Under the pieces are notes generated by a model. The model was not told the origin of the DNA, ran no database searches, and worked only from the letters and a program-made list of their open reading frames with translations. From Zoogloea sp. (lineage in GTDB: Bacteria; Pseudomonadota; Gammaproteobacteria; Burkholderiales; Rhodocyclaceae), in assembly GCF_023150065.1 (NCBI RefSeq), contig NZ_JAKLLN010000007.1, forward strand, positions 173,215-237,214: a stretch of DNA of 64,000 nt, read 5' to 3'. The position numbers and the translations under genes were made by a program. Positions 35,282 through 44,586 of the stretch are shown one piece after another. Positions within the stretch are counted from its first letter, which is position 1. Each line of letters begins with the position of its first letter.

Positions 35282-36214
35282 TTACGGGTTCTTGATCTTG
35301 AGGACTTGCTCTGTGAATTCTCTGTCCCAGTTTTCGCGATACTTATCGCCTACCCCGTAATCAGGGCATGACAATCTCTTTGCTGCGATCCATGGCATTC
35401 GCGCCGTTGCCGCCGAGCCTAGCCCCCCATCCATGAAATACCCTATTCGTTCACCCAACACTTCGTTTCTCTCAAGGTCGAGCACGCGGAATGCACCACC
35501 GGCCACCCACAAGGCACGCTCCTCCGGAGTGGTAAGATCCTCGAAGATCACGCCATAGCGAGGCATGGGGCCCGGCGAAGGAGATTTATTGACCACGAAT
35601 CGGTAACTACGTGAATCACCGGCGTCGGCATTTTCTTTGCTTTTCTGCTCGTCGTCCTGTTTTCCGAAATCAACGGCCAGGGTATAACGTGATATGGAAT
35701 CGTCATCCTGATCACGCAGATCCACATACGCGTAGCCAGGTCGATTCCAGGCTTTTTCGTGAGCGTACCCTCCCCACGCAAGCTGTCCGTCCTTGTTACG
35801 AGGCAGGAGAAAAGAGAGAGGGTAATCAGACTCCCAAGGATTTCCAGCCGCACCGAAGGGGTCTTCCATGATCTGTGGCCAGGTGTCGACATACCGTCGC
35901 TTGCGCAGGATGGCGATGGCTTCGACACCCTCCACGGTCCTGTAAATCTTCTCCCCCGCGTTCTTGCAGCGTTCCTGAAAAATGGCACGTGCTTTTGCAA
36001 GAGAGGCGCGATGGCTGGAGAGCGCCTGCTGCCTCTCCCAGGCCCAGCGCCCGGGAAAGGCAGCGAGCAAGCCTAATACCGTGGCAACCGCAAGGTACTT
36101 GCCAACGCGCGTACGCGGTTTCGACCACGCCCAGATCAGCGCGCCAACGATGAACAACCAGGTGAGTATGCCAATGCCGCGGATCACATCCGCGCCGGGG
36201 CCGAGTTCGATCAT
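35282..36214 (-). CDS. Membrane-anchored hypothetical protein (paralog B)
   Basis: 310 residues. Two N-terminal hydrophobic helices (residues 10-30 and about 38-55) are followed by a large polar domain. Blocks shared with the 34259 gene are AIFQERCKNAGEKIYRTVEG (about 80-99), RPGYAYVDL, MPRYGVIFEDLTTPEERALW (about 231-250) and the end TEQVLKIKNP. The single Cys in the first block and another in LSCPDYG are conserved between the two. No enzymatic motif visible. First gene of the four-gene minus-strand island. Confidence 0.72.
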   Translation of the reverse strand: MIELGPGADVIRGIGILTWLFIVGALIWAWSKPRTRVGKYLAVATVLGLLAAFPGRWAWERQQALSSHRASLAKARAIFQERCKNAGEKIYRTVEGVEAIAILRKRRYVDTWPQIMEDPFGAAGNPWESDYPLSFLLPRNKDGQLAWGGYAHEKAWNRPGYAYVDLRDQDDDSISRYTLAVDFGKQDDEQKSKENADAGDSRSYRFVVNKSPSPGPMPRYGVIFEDLTTPEERALWVAGGAFRVLDLERNEVLGERIGYFMDGGLGSAATARMPWIAAKRLSCPDYGVGDKYRENWDREFTEQVLKIKNP

Positions 36215-36453
36215 GTACTTATCTCCCGGGCAATTCGGTGTTCATGGCCTGCAGAACCGCTCCTCATCAGACGGGAAGGCACGCCACCACCCAAATGGCA
36301 TCACCCTAGCCTAAACGATGACTGAAAGATATGCACTGAATCACTGCGCCTCTTCACCACCCCACGAATAAGCTTCGAAGCATTAATTGGTTCGGTCAGC
36401 CGGGTTGCACGCCTAGACTTAGACCTCCCCCGCAGCGCCCCGGAGGCCGCAGC

Positions 36454-37095
36454 ATGCAGCACACCACTTTGATCGTTCCCGGCTTTCACGGCAGTGGGCC
36501 GGCCCACTGGCAGACCTGGTTCGAAGCGCAGGTGCCCGGGGCACGTCGCGTCTCGGGTATTGACTGGGAGCAGCCCGTGCTGCCCCGCTGGGCCCAGGCC
36601 GTGCGCGACGGTATCGACCATGCGTCGGGTCCGGTGTGGCTGGTGGCCCACAGCTTCGGCTGCCTGGCTGCGGTTCTGGCGGCAAGCAGCCGACGGGAGC
36701 GGGTTGCCGGACTCCTGCTGGTGGCGCCGGCCGACCCGGAACGCTTCACTCCGCAAGGTCTGCGTGACGCCCGCAGCTCGGTGCAGCTGCCCAGCCTGGC
36801 GCGCTGGATTCCGCGCAGCCCTCTCGACGCCCCCAGCCTGGTAGTGGCGAGCACCAACGACCCCTGGGTGCGCCTGTCGTCGGCGGCCTACTGGGCCCAG
36901 TGCTGGGGCAGCCAGCTCGAGAACATCGGTGCCGCCGGGCATATCAACGTGGATTCCGGCCACGGCCCGTGGCCCCATGGCCTGGCGCTCTTCAAGGCGC
37001 TGCAGGCCGCGCAGGGCGAGGTACCCATCGGCAACATCACTTGCCGCTCCCGGTGCTGCGACGGCCTCCCACCCCCCCACCGGGCGACAGCCTGA
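36454..37095 (+). CDS. RBBP9/YdeN-family serine hydrolase
   Basis: 213 residues, start at ATG 36454 with GGAGG upstream. Small alpha/beta hydrolase: LIVPGFHGSGPAHWQTWFE (residues 6-24), the WEQP motif (about 38), VAHSFGCLAAV (nucleophile elbow, Ser82 approx.), STNDPWV (acid, about 130) and SGHGPWPHG (His, near 178), all typical of the RBBP9 (DUF452-like) group. Natural substrates unknown. The last ~20 residues (Cys- and Pro-rich) look unlike the family and may be a frayed end. Confidence 0.88.
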   Translation: MQHTTLIVPGFHGSGPAHWQTWFEAQVPGARRVSGIDWEQPVLPRWAQAVRDGIDHASGPVWLVAHSFGCLAAVLAASSRRERVAGLLLVAPADPERFTPQGLRDARSSVQLPSLARWIPRSPLDAPSLVVASTNDPWVRLSSAAYWAQCWGSQLENIGAAGHINVDSGHGPWPHGLALFKALQAAQGEVPIGNITCRSRCCDGLPPPHRATA

Positions 37096-37159
37096 TCCGG
37101 CAGGTCAGTACCGTAGTCAGCAGCGGGCTCACCCAGCCCCTGAGCGGGCACCGAGGGAG

Positions 37160-38029
37160 CTACTCCTCAGCCTGCCATTCCCCTGCGGCGGCGGCACGGC
37201 CGGCCTGACGGATCGCGTCTTCGGTCTTGGCGGCTTCGATCACCTGCATCACCTCGTCCAGGTTGGCCGGGGTGTCGTCAGGCGTCCAGGTGCCTGTGAG
37301 CACGCTGTCCGGGTGCAGCTTGCCCGATTCATACAGCGCCCAGATTTCCGGGGAATAGCGGGTTTCCAGCAACTCCGGGGCGAACTGGCCAAAATAGGTG
37401 GCCAGGTTGTTCACATCCCGCTCCAGCATGGCGCTGGCGTTCTGGTTGGCGGCGGCATCCACCGCTTGGGGCAGATCGATGATCACCGGACCGTTCTCGT
37501 CGAGGAGCACGTTGTACTCGGACAGGTCGCCATGGACGATGCCGGCGCACAGCATGCGCACCACCTGGCGGATCAGGTCGGCATGGAAACGGCGCGCCTC
37601 CTCGGGCGCCAGCGCCACATCATTGAGGCGTGGCGCCGGCTCGCCATCGGCGTCGGCCACCAGCTCCATCAGCAGCACACCCTCGTGAAACTGGTAGGGC
37701 GTGGGCACCCGCACCCCGGCATCGGCCAGGCGGCGCAGGGTGTCCACCTCGGCGTGCTGCCAGGCGGCCTCCTGCTCCTGGCGGCCGTAGCGGGAGCCCT
37801 TGGCCATGGCCCGGGCCTGGCGGCTGTTCTTGACCTTGCGCCCCTCGATGTAATCCACGGCGGTGTGGAAGCCACGCTTGTTGGCCTCCTTGTACACCTT
37901 GGCGCAGCGCACCTCGTCGCCGCACTGGACGACATAGACCATGGCCTCCTTGCCGCTCATGAGCTGGCGGATCACGCCATCCACCAGGCCGTCGGCCACC
38001 AGGGGTTCGATGCGGGCGGGCGTCCTCAT
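37160..38029 (-). CDS. RIO-type serine/threonine protein kinase
   Basis: 289 residues, similar to the PA4780-like bacterial RIO kinase group. Lysine motif CAKVYKEANKRGF (about residues 42-54), an inserted basic segment (RKVKNSRQARAMAKGSRYG), the catalytic loop IVHGDLSEYNVLLDE (about 163-177, Asp and Asn present) and metal loop VIIDLPQAVD (about 180-189), where RIO1 enzymes have IDVSQ. Probably an active kinase in the cytoplasm; bacterial substrates unknown. Lies alone, converging with the RBBP9-like gene. Confidence 0.88.
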   Translation of the reverse strand: MRTPARIEPLVADGLVDGVIRQLMSGKEAMVYVVQCGDEVRCAKVYKEANKRGFHTAVDYIEGRKVKNSRQARAMAKGSRYGRQEQEAAWQHAEVDTLRRLADAGVRVPTPYQFHEGVLLMELVADADGEPAPRLNDVALAPEEARRFHADLIRQVVRMLCAGIVHGDLSEYNVLLDENGPVIIDLPQAVDAAANQNASAMLERDVNNLATYFGQFAPELLETRYSPEIWALYESGKLHPDSVLTGTWTPDDTPANLDEVMQVIEAAKTEDAIRQAGRAAAAGEWQAEE

Positions 38030-38319
38030 GGGGCAGGTACCTCAAAAACCACGGAAGAATCGGCGAGGCCAGGGGACGCGCCCTTGCCGGTCGTGAAGTG
38101 TTCTGGGCGCATGGGGATACCTGCAGGGAGCGGACTGAAGCCGGGCGCCGACGGCACCCGGACGGCGATGGGACGGGGATTATCCCCCAGGGCGGAGGCC
38201 GCCTGTGCTTTCCTGACGGGACGAGGCACACAAAAATCCGGATTTGCCACGGAAACCCTTAAACTGCCGGACCCGCAAACGGACGATCGGCGTCCTGCCG
38301 GTCTTCAAGAGGTCTACCG

Positions 38320-38805
38320 ATGTACCCGACTCACGATGCAGATGCCCTTCTCATGCTGGCCGCCACACTGGCCACCAAGCGCCGCCCGGCCGAGCTGGTG
38401 GAGGTCATCGCTGCCTTCGACCTGCTGCAGGAGCCGGTGCCCTCCACCGGCCGCCTGATCGACAGCATCCAGCGCCTGTCGGCCCACGGCATGTTGTGCG
38501 AGGTGGACGGCGGCCTGGCCCTGAGCGCCGAAGGGCAACTGCTCATGTCGGCCCTGCCCAAGCGCGGTGACACCGCCCAGCGCGTATTCTTTGTACGGGA
38601 GAAGCTGTCGGCCCATCCGGGCCGCGCGGAGCATCCGTCGATCAGCCTGGACACGGCCCGGGTGGATGCCGCGGTGCTGGCCCAGCGTGCCCAGGCCAAG
38701 GCCCCGGGCAAGAACCTGCTGATGCCCAAGCCCAAAGTAGAAGAGGACGAACGCCGCCGCCCGGCGCCATGGCAAAAGCACCCGGGCGCCCAACGGCGGC
38801 GCTGA
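38320..38805 (+). CDS. Hypothetical protein, possible winged-helix start
   Basis: 161 residues with AGAGG ribosome site just before ATG 38320. The first ~90 residues (LLMLAATLATKRRPAELVEV, RLIDSIQRLSAHGMLCEVDG) look like a helical, winged-helix-like domain. The C-terminal ~60 residues are basic, Lys/Arg/Pro-rich and probably disordered. No known family recognised. Its position between the RIO kinase and cysB gives no functional clue. Codon use matches neighbouring chromosomal genes. Confidence 0.7.
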   Translation: MYPTHDADALLMLAATLATKRRPAELVEVIAAFDLLQEPVPSTGRLIDSIQRLSAHGMLCEVDGGLALSAEGQLLMSALPKRGDTAQRVFFVREKLSAHPGRAEHPSISLDTARVDAAVLAQRAQAKAPGKNLLMPKPKVEEDERRRPAPWQKHPGAQRRR

Positions 38806-38908
38806 GTCGCCCTTGTGGGGTCTAACTCATCTGATCGCCCCAGTTTGCCGCATCGTATAACCTTAGATGCGGCATCTGCTGCTGTTGGTGCATCGAAAAA
38901 TAATACAA

Positions 38909-38989
38909 GGGGCGACTTCAGTCGCCCATCCGCACGTCGATCACCGGCATGCCCTTGATCAAAGTCCGCGGGCGACTGAAGTCGCCCCC
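38909..38989. repeat. REPIN-like intergenic repeat, copy 2 (inverted relative to copy 1)
   Basis: Starts GGGGCGACTTCAGTCGCCC and ends GGGCGACTGAAGTCGCCCCC. The interior is the reverse complement of copy 1's interior with a few changes (shared core GATCACCGGCATGCCCTTGATC). It lies in the 242-base gap after the 38320 gene; the rest of that gap shows nothing recognisable. Confidence 0.8.
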
Positions 38990-39047
38990 ACAGTTCCTCC
39001 AGCCACCATCGGAGCATCTCGGGAGGAAGGCAGGTTCCGCCACCCTC

Positions 39048-39992
39048 TCAATAGGATGAATCGCCCTCGGCATCCGGTCGCAGGGCGGCCCGGACGACGG
39101 TCTCGGACAGATCGGCCGAGCACAATTCGATGAAGCGGTAGGCAAAACCGCGCAGGAAGTGCCCCTTGCGCACGGCGATGCGGGTCACGTTCTCTTCGAA
39201 CAGGTGGCTGCTGGCCAGCATGCGCAGGCCCTGATCGCGGTTCGGGTCATAGGCCATGGAGGCCACGATGCCCACGCCCAGCCCCAGCTCCACATAGGCC
39301 TTGATCACGTCGGCATCCAGCGCCGACATGACGATGTCGGGCGACAGGCCGGCCTTGGCAAAAGTCTCGTCGATGCGCGCCCGGCCGGTGAAGCCCTCGT
39401 GGTAGGTGATGACCGGATGCTCGGCCACCGCATCGAGGGTCAGCGGCTCGACCGATTCCAGGGCATGCCCCGCCGGCACGATCACCGAGTGATGCCAGCC
39501 GTAGTAAGGGAAGGACACGAAATCCGCCACGCCAGCCAGGGACTCGGTGGCGATGCCGATGTCGGCGCGCCCGTCCTGCAGCATGGTGACGATCTCGGTG
39601 GGGCTGGCCTGATGCAGTACCAGGTGCACCTTGGGGAAGGCCTGCTTGAACTGGGTCACCACCCGGGGCAGCGCGTAGCGGGCCTGGGTGTGGGTGGTCA
39701 CCACGGTCAGCTGGCCGTGGTCCTTGTTGCTGAACTGCTCGGCGATGCTCTTGATGTTGCGGGCGTCCATGAGCATGCGGTCGACGATATGCACCAGCTC
39801 CTGCCCGGGCTCGGTGAGGCCGAGCAGGCGCTTTCCCTTGCGGATGAAGAGCTCCAGGCCCAGCTCGTCTTCCAGGTCCTTGATGTGCTTGGACACCCCC
39901 GACTGGGAGGTGAACAAGGCATTGGCCACCTCCGTCAGGTTGAAATTGCGGCGCACCGTTTCATGAATGATGCGCAGTTGCTGAAAATTCAT
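39048..39992 (-). CDS. cysB: LysR-type regulator CysB (sulfur assimilation)
   Basis: 314 residues. The N-terminal LysR helix-turn-helix is at residues 1-60 ([38 protein letters not shown] is the typical CysB/Cbl start). Effector-domain features follow: TTHTQARYALPRVV near residue 100, RADIGIATE and VPAGHAL. The start codon overlaps the cysA stop (TGATG), so it is the last gene of the sulfate transporter operon. CysB activates sulfate uptake and cysteine synthesis genes with N-acetylserine as inducer; this is family knowledge. Cbl-type function cannot be excluded. Confidence 0.92.
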   Translation of the reverse strand: MNFQQLRIIHETVRRNFNLTEVANALFTSQSGVSKHIKDLEDELGLELFIRKGKRLLGLTEPGQELVHIVDRMLMDARNIKSIAEQFSNKDHGQLTVVTTHTQARYALPRVVTQFKQAFPKVHLVLHQASPTEIVTMLQDGRADIGIATESLAGVADFVSFPYYGWHHSVIVPAGHALESVEPLTLDAVAEHPVITYHEGFTGRARIDETFAKAGLSPDIVMSALDADVIKAYVELGLGVGIVASMAYDPNRDQGLRMLASSHLFEENVTRIAVRKGHFLRGFAYRFIELCSADLSETVVRAALRPDAEGDSSY

Positions 39993-41101
39993 CAGATCAC
40001 CCAGTTTGGCGCCTGGCTGGCGCCGCTTGCTGCTGCGTTGCGTTCAAAAACCCTCAGGCGCGAGGGTACCAGACGCACGGCCTGGCCTTCTTCCAGACCG
40101 AGGCGCTGCACCTCGTCCCGGGTGATCTCTACCTCGAAGAGCTGCCCGGTGGAACCGTTCAGACCATCCAGCTCGATGCGCGCCGTAACACCGAAGGCCA
40201 GGATGCGGCTGATGCGTGCCGCCACCCCGCCCGCTTCCTGGGAATCGACCACGATGGTGAGCTCGTGGGGACGGGCAAAAGCGAACACTTCGGAACCATG
40301 GGCCAGATCCACCTTGCCTGTCGCCAGACGGTCGTCGCCCACATGCACCGCGCCCCCGTCCACCCGGCCGTGGAAGAGATTGACCGAGCCGAGGAAGCCA
40401 TACACGAAGGGCGAGGCCGGATGACGGTAGACCTCTTCCGGCGTACCCACCTGCTCCACCTTGCCGTGATCCATCAGCACCACCCGGTCGGCCACTTCCA
40501 GGGCTTCTTCCTGGTCGTGGGTGACGAAGATGGAGGTGATGTGCAGCTCGTCGTGGAGGCGACGCAGCCAGCGGCGCAGCTCCTTGCGCACCTTGGCGTC
40601 AAGGGCGCCGAAGGGCTCATCCAGGAGCAGCACCCGGGGCTCCACAGCCAGGGCGCGGGCCAGGGCGATACGCTGGCGCTGACCGCCGGAGAGCTGCGCC
40701 GGGAAGCGGTCGGCCACCCAGTCCAGCTGCACCAGCTTGAGCAATTCCGTCACCTTGGCCTTGATGGCCTTCTCGGAAGGCCGTGTGCTGCGCGGCTTCA
40801 TGCGCATGCCGAAGGCCACGTTGTCGAAGACGGTCATGTGCCGGAACAGGGCGTAGTGCTGGAACACGAAGCCCACCTGGCGCTCGCGCACGTGGGTGTC
40901 GGAGGCGTCCTGCCCTTCCAGCAGCACCTGGCCCCCATCGGCCGACTCCAGGCCGGCGATGATGCGCAGCAGGGTGGTCTTGCCGCAGCCGGAGGGGCCC
41001 AGCAGGGCCACCAGCTCGCCGGTGGGAAAGTCCAGGGAAACGTCCTGCAGCGCCGTGAAGCTGCCGAACTGCTTGCGGATGTTCTTGACTTCGATGCTCA
41101 T
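39992..41101 (-). CDS. cysA: Sulfate/thiosulfate ABC transporter ATP-binding protein
   Basis: 369 residues from ATG 41101 ([15 protein letters not shown]); an upstream in-frame start adds seven. Walker [19 protein letters not shown] is at about residues 34-51, signature [15 protein letters not shown] at about 135-149, Walker [13 protein letters not shown] follows, and a C-terminal TOBE-like extension (about 240-355) is present, as in CysA. It energises sulfate uptake with CysT and CysW. One base separates it from cysW. Confidence 0.95.
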   Translation of the reverse strand: MSIEVKNIRKQFGSFTALQDVSLDFPTGELVALLGPSGCGKTTLLRIIAGLESADGGQVLLEGQDASDTHVRERQVGFVFQHYALFRHMTVFDNVAFGMRMKPRSTRPSEKAIKAKVTELLKLVQLDWVADRFPAQLSGGQRQRIALARALAVEPRVLLLDEPFGALDAKVRKELRRWLRRLHDELHITSIFVTHDQEEALEVADRVVLMDHGKVEQVGTPEEVYRHPASPFVYGFLGSVNLFHGRVDGGAVHVGDDRLATGKVDLAHGSEVFAFARPHELTIVVDSQEAGGVAARISRILAFGVTARIELDGLNGSTGQLFEVEITRDEVQRLGLEEGQAVRLVPSRLRVFERNAAASGASQAPNWVI

Positions 41102-41102
41102 A

Positions 41103-41999
41103 TCATTCGTCCTCGGATTCAATGGAGGCCTTGCCGGCCTGGCGTTCGACCCACACCTTGATGACCAGGGTCACGATGGCCAGCAGGGCCAGCACGGAGG
41201 CCACGGCAAAAGCAGCGGCGAACTGGTATTCGTTGTAGAGAATTTCCACATGCAGGGGCATGGTGTTGGTGTAGCCCCGGATGTGCCCGGACACCACGCT
41301 GACCGCGCCAAACTCACCCATGGCCCGGGCGTTGCACAGGATCACCCCGTAGAGCAGGCCCCACTTCACGTTGGGCAGGGTCACGTGCCAGAACACCTGC
41401 CAGCCCCTGGCGCCGAGCACCACGGCGGCCTCCTCCTCTTCCTTGCCCTGGGCCTCCATCAGCGGGATCAGCTCCCGGGCGACGAAGGGGAAGGTCACGA
41501 AGATGGTGGCCAGCACGATGCCGGGGATGGCGAAAATCACCTTCAGGTCGTGATCCGACAGCCACGGGCCAAACCAGCCCTGGGCCCCGAAGACCAGCAC
41601 GTAGATCAGGCCCGACACCACCGGCGAGACCGAGAAGGGCAGATCGATCAGGGTGATCAGGAAGTGCTTGCCCCGGAACTCGAACTTGGTGATGGCCCAG
41701 GCAGCCGTCACCCCGAAGACCAGGTTGAGGGGCACCGAGATGGCCGCGGCGATCAGGGTCAGCTTGATGGCCGACAGGGCGTCCGGGTCCAGCAGCGCCC
41801 CGATGTAGGTCTCCCAGCCCTTGCGGAAGGCCTCCACGAACACCGCCACCAGGGGCAGCAACAGAAAGAACGCGAAGAAGCTCAGGGCGATGGTGATCAG
41901 CCCCCACTTGATCAGCGCCGGCTCGCGGGTCGCGGCCTTCGATTCAAAGCGGGCGGCGTGATCGGCCGACCCGTGCAGCACAGCAGCAGCGCCAGCCAT
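41103..41999 (-). CDS. cysW: Sulfate ABC transporter permease CysW
   Basis: 298-residue inner-membrane permease with about six helices ([20 protein letters not shown] near residue 30). The EAA loop ([33 protein letters not shown], about 160-192) interacts with CysA. The name CysW rather than CysT rests on order and on the segment [20 protein letters not shown], typical of CysW. The N-terminal 20 residues are a polar extension. Translationally coupled to cysT (TGATG). Confidence 0.94.
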   Translation of the reverse strand: MAGAAAVLHGSADHAARFESKAATREPALIKWGLITIALSFFAFFLLLPLVAVFVEAFRKGWETYIGALLDPDALSAIKLTLIAAAISVPLNLVFGVTAAWAITKFEFRGKHFLITLIDLPFSVSPVVSGLIYVLVFGAQGWFGPWLSDHDLKVIFAIPGIVLATIFVTFPFVARELIPLMEAQGKEEEEAAVVLGARGWQVFWHVTLPNVKWGLLYGVILCNARAMGEFGAVSVVSGHIRGYTNTMPLHVEILYNEYQFAAAFAVASVLALLAIVTLVIKVWVERQAGKASIESEDE

Positions 42000-42835
42000 C
42001 AGCGAGCCCTCCCGGTACGTTTGGCAGTCCAGGCCTGCAGGCCGTTGATGATCAACAGCAGCAGGAAGGAAAAGATCAGCATCACCACGGCCACCGCGGT
42101 GGCACCGGCGTAGTCGTATTGCTCGAGCTTGGTGATGATCATCAGCGGGGTGATCTCGGACACCATGGGGATGTTGCCGGCGATGAAGATCACCGAGCCG
42201 TACTCCCCCACGGCCCGGGCAAAGGCCAGGGCAAAGCCGGTGAGCAGGGCCGGGAACAGGGTCGGAAAGACCACGTGCAGGAAGGCCTGCCAGCGGTTGG
42301 CGCCCAGGCTCACCGCCGCCTCCTCATACTCGGTGTCCAGGTCTTCAAGGATGGGCTGCACCGTGCGCACCACGAAGGGCAGGCCGATGAAGACCAGCGC
42401 CACCAATACCCCCAGGGGCGTGAAGGCCACCTTGATGCCCAGGGGCTCGAGCACGCTGCCCACCCAGCCGTTCTTGGCATACAGGGCGGTCAGGGCGATG
42501 CCGGCCACCGCCGTGGGCAGGGCAAAGGGCAGATCCACCAGGGCATCCACCAGGCGCTTGCCGGGGAAGGAATAGCGCACCAGCACCCAGGCCAGCATCA
42601 GGCCGAACACCGCGTTGATGGCGGCGGCGATCAGGGATGCGCCAAAGGAGAGCTGGTAGGACGCCAGCACCCGGGGCGACGTGGCCGCCGCCCAGAAGTG
42701 ATCGAACCCCAGGGAGCCGGCCTTGAGGAACACCGCAGCCAGCGGAATGAGCACGATCAGCGACAGGTAGCCGATGGTGTAGCCCAGGCTCAGGCCGAAG
42801 CCGGGCAGGACGCGGAAGGAAGTGGACGACGCCAT
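41999..42835 (-). CDS. cysT: Sulfate ABC transporter permease CysT
   Basis: 278-residue permease (also called CysU). Six predicted helices, the first [19 protein letters not shown] (about 19-37). EAA loop [31 protein letters not shown] (about 164-194). [16 protein letters not shown] is the CysT-specific segment. Both ends overlap neighbouring genes by one base (TGATG), so sbp-cysT-cysW-cysA-cysB is a very compact operon. Confidence 0.94.
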   Translation of the reverse strand: MASSTSFRVLPGFGLSLGYTIGYLSLIVLIPLAAVFLKAGSLGFDHFWAAATSPRVLASYQLSFGASLIAAAINAVFGLMLAWVLVRYSFPGKRLVDALVDLPFALPTAVAGIALTALYAKNGWVGSVLEPLGIKVAFTPLGVLVALVFIGLPFVVRTVQPILEDLDTEYEEAAVSLGANRWQAFLHVVFPTLFPALLTGFALAFARAVGEYGSVIFIAGNIPMVSEITPLMIITKLEQYDYAGATAVAVVMLIFSFLLLLIINGLQAWTAKRTGRAR

Positions 42836-43848
42836 CAGCGTTTCACCACGATCTGGTCATACACGCCGCCATCGGCAAAGTGCGTCTTCTGCACCGCGTC
42901 CCAGCCACCCAGCTTCTCTTCGACGGTGAAGGTCTTCACGCTCGGGAAGCGGCTGGCGTACTTCTTGAGCACGGCCGGGTCGCGGGGGCGGAAGTAATGC
43001 TTGGCGATGATCTCCTGGCCTTCCGGTGCGAACAGGAAGTTGAGGTAGGCCTCAGCTGCCTTGCGGGTGCCGCGCTTGTCCACCACCTTGCTCACCACGG
43101 CCACCGGTGCGGCGGCCTCGATGGACAGGGACGGGTAGACCACGTCGAACTTGTCACCGCCCACTTCCTGGTCGATCAGGGTGGCTTCGTTCTCGAAGGT
43201 GATCAGCACGTCGCCGATGTCGCGCTGGGTGAAGGTGGTGGTGGCACCACGGCCACCGCCGTCCAGCACCGGCACATTGGCGAACAGCTTGCTCACGAAT
43301 TCCCGGGCGCCCACATCATTGCCGGACTTCTGCAGGGCGTAGCCCCAGGCGGCGAGATAGGTGTAGCGGCCGTTGCCGGAGGTCTTGGGGTTGGGCACGA
43401 TCACCTGCAGGCCCGGCCGGATCAGGTCGGACCAGTCCTTGATGCCCTTCGGGTTGCCCTTGCGCACCAGGAAGATGGTGGTGGTGGTGTAGGGCGCCGC
43501 CGCGTGGGGGAAGGCCTTGCGCCAGTCGGCGCTCACCAGGCCGCTCTTGGCCAGCATCTCGATGTCGGGCGGCTGGTTCATGGTCACCACGTCCGCCTCC
43601 AGGCCCGCCACCACCGACCCCACCTGCTTGCTCGAGCCGCCATGGGACTGGTTGATGGTCAGCTTGTCGCCGCCAGCGCGTTGCCAGCGGGCGGCAAAGG
43701 CCGGGTTGATGTCCTTGTAGAGCTCCCGGGATACGTCGTAGGACACGTTGAGCAGCGTCGTGTCGGCAGAGGCCGGAGCCGCCTGCAGCACGGCAAGGCC
43801 GGCGAGGATGACAACGATGGGGCGAAGCGCGGCGCGAAGCGGTGACAT
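42835..43848 (-). CDS. sbp: Sulfate-binding periplasmic protein
   Basis: 337 residues from ATG 43848, with AAGGAG upstream. Signal peptide residues 1-28 (PIVVILAGLAVLQAAPASA). The mature protein has TLLNVSYDVSRELYKDINPAF (about 31-51), NQSHGGSSKQVGSVVAGLEADVVTMN (about 66-91) and KTSGNGRYTYLAAWGYAL (about 150-167), all diagnostic of Sbp/CysP sulfate or thiosulfate binders. First gene of the operon. Confidence 0.95.
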   Translation of the reverse strand: MSPLRAALRPIVVILAGLAVLQAAPASADTTLLNVSYDVSRELYKDINPAFAARWQRAGGDKLTINQSHGGSSKQVGSVVAGLEADVVTMNQPPDIEMLAKSGLVSADWRKAFPHAAAPYTTTTIFLVRKGNPKGIKDWSDLIRPGLQVIVPNPKTSGNGRYTYLAAWGYALQKSGNDVGAREFVSKLFANVPVLDGGGRGATTTFTQRDIGDVLITFENEATLIDQEVGGDKFDVVYPSLSIEAAAPVAVVSKVVDKRGTRKAAEAYLNFLFAPEGQEIIAKHYFRPRDPAVLKKYASRFPSVKTFTVEEKLGGWDAVQKTHFADGGVYDQIVVKR

Positions 43849-43914
43849 GGAAAGCTCCTTTTTTCGAATAGGGCTCGAGTCTAAGGAGGCACCGCGGCGC
43901 ACCAAACCAATAAA

Positions 43915-43952
43915 AATGGCTTTATATATTCCGTAGCGTGCAATACAGCAGG
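43915..43952 (-). promoter_or_regulatory. Probable promoter of the sulfate uptake operon
   Basis: AT-rich segment upstream of sbp. On the minus strand it reads CTGCTG, 17 bases, then TATATA (about 43922-43950), followed by AAAGCCATTTTTATTGG. CysB-dependent promoters have poor -35 boxes, and the gene for CysB is in the same operon. Boundaries are approximate. Confidence 0.35.
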
Positions 43953-44067
43953 CTTTGTACTTCCGTGTGGTTATTAGAGCGCGCGGATGGTCGAATGGAC
44001 TCGACCTCGGACTTCACCCCACGGCAGTCCGCCTACAATGCATGCGTCGCCCGAGAGATCCGCCGCC

Positions 44068-44586
44068 ATGAAGCGCTTCATTACCCTCGCCACCACGTTG
44101 TTTGTCACGGCCTGCGCCCCGCTGAGCGGCCCCATGCTTGCGCCAGGCAGCACGCTGCAGGACACCTATCGCACGCTGGGCGAACCCGCCATGCGCTGGC
44201 GCGAAGCGGACGGTGGCGAACTGCTCGCCTTTCCCCGCGGGCCGATGGGCTTCCAGACCTGGATGGTGAAGACCGACGCGACGGGCAAGGTCGTGGGTAT
44301 CGACAACGTGATGGACATGGCCCACTTCGCCCGCATCCAGCCCGGCATGAGCCAGGACGAGGTGCTGCGCATCCTGGGGCCGTCCTATCCGGGCTGGACG
44401 ATCTACTACAAGGCCCGCGACGAGCTGGTGTGGGAATGGCGCTACTGCGATGTGTGGTCGGAGCCGGCGCGCTTCAATGTGCTCTTTGACGGCAGCAGCG
44501 GGAAGGTGCGCAGCACCATGGCCCAGGTGGAGAGACTTTCCCAACCCTGGGGCCGCGGCGACCGCCGGGAGTGGTGCGGCCGCTAG
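44068..44586 (+). CDS. BamE/SmpA-like outer-membrane lipoprotein
   Basis: 172 residues from ATG 44068. Lipoprotein signal ITLATTLFVTAC with Cys at about residue 15. Two repeats of the SmpA/OmlA-type motif are visible: LQDTYRTLGEPAMRW (about 33-47) and IQPGMSQDEVLRILGPSYPGW (about 90-110), the second a classic BamE-like start. Probably peripheral to the outer membrane; it is not the canonical bamE. Its last four bases overlap the end of the convergent CorC gene. Confidence 0.85.
   Translation: MKRFITLATTLFVTACAPLSGPMLAPGSTLQDTYRTLGEPAMRWREADGGELLAFPRGPMGFQTWMVKTDATGKVVGIDNVMDMAHFARIQPGMSQDEVLRILGPSYPGWTIYYKARDELVWEWRYCDVWSEPARFNVLFDGSSGKVRSTMAQVERLSQPWGRGDRREWCGR

Noticed and set aside
36301..37080. 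259-residue minus-strand frame opposite the RBBP9-like gene
   Set aside because: No motifs and no ribosome site; the plus strand encodes a complete serine hydrolase.
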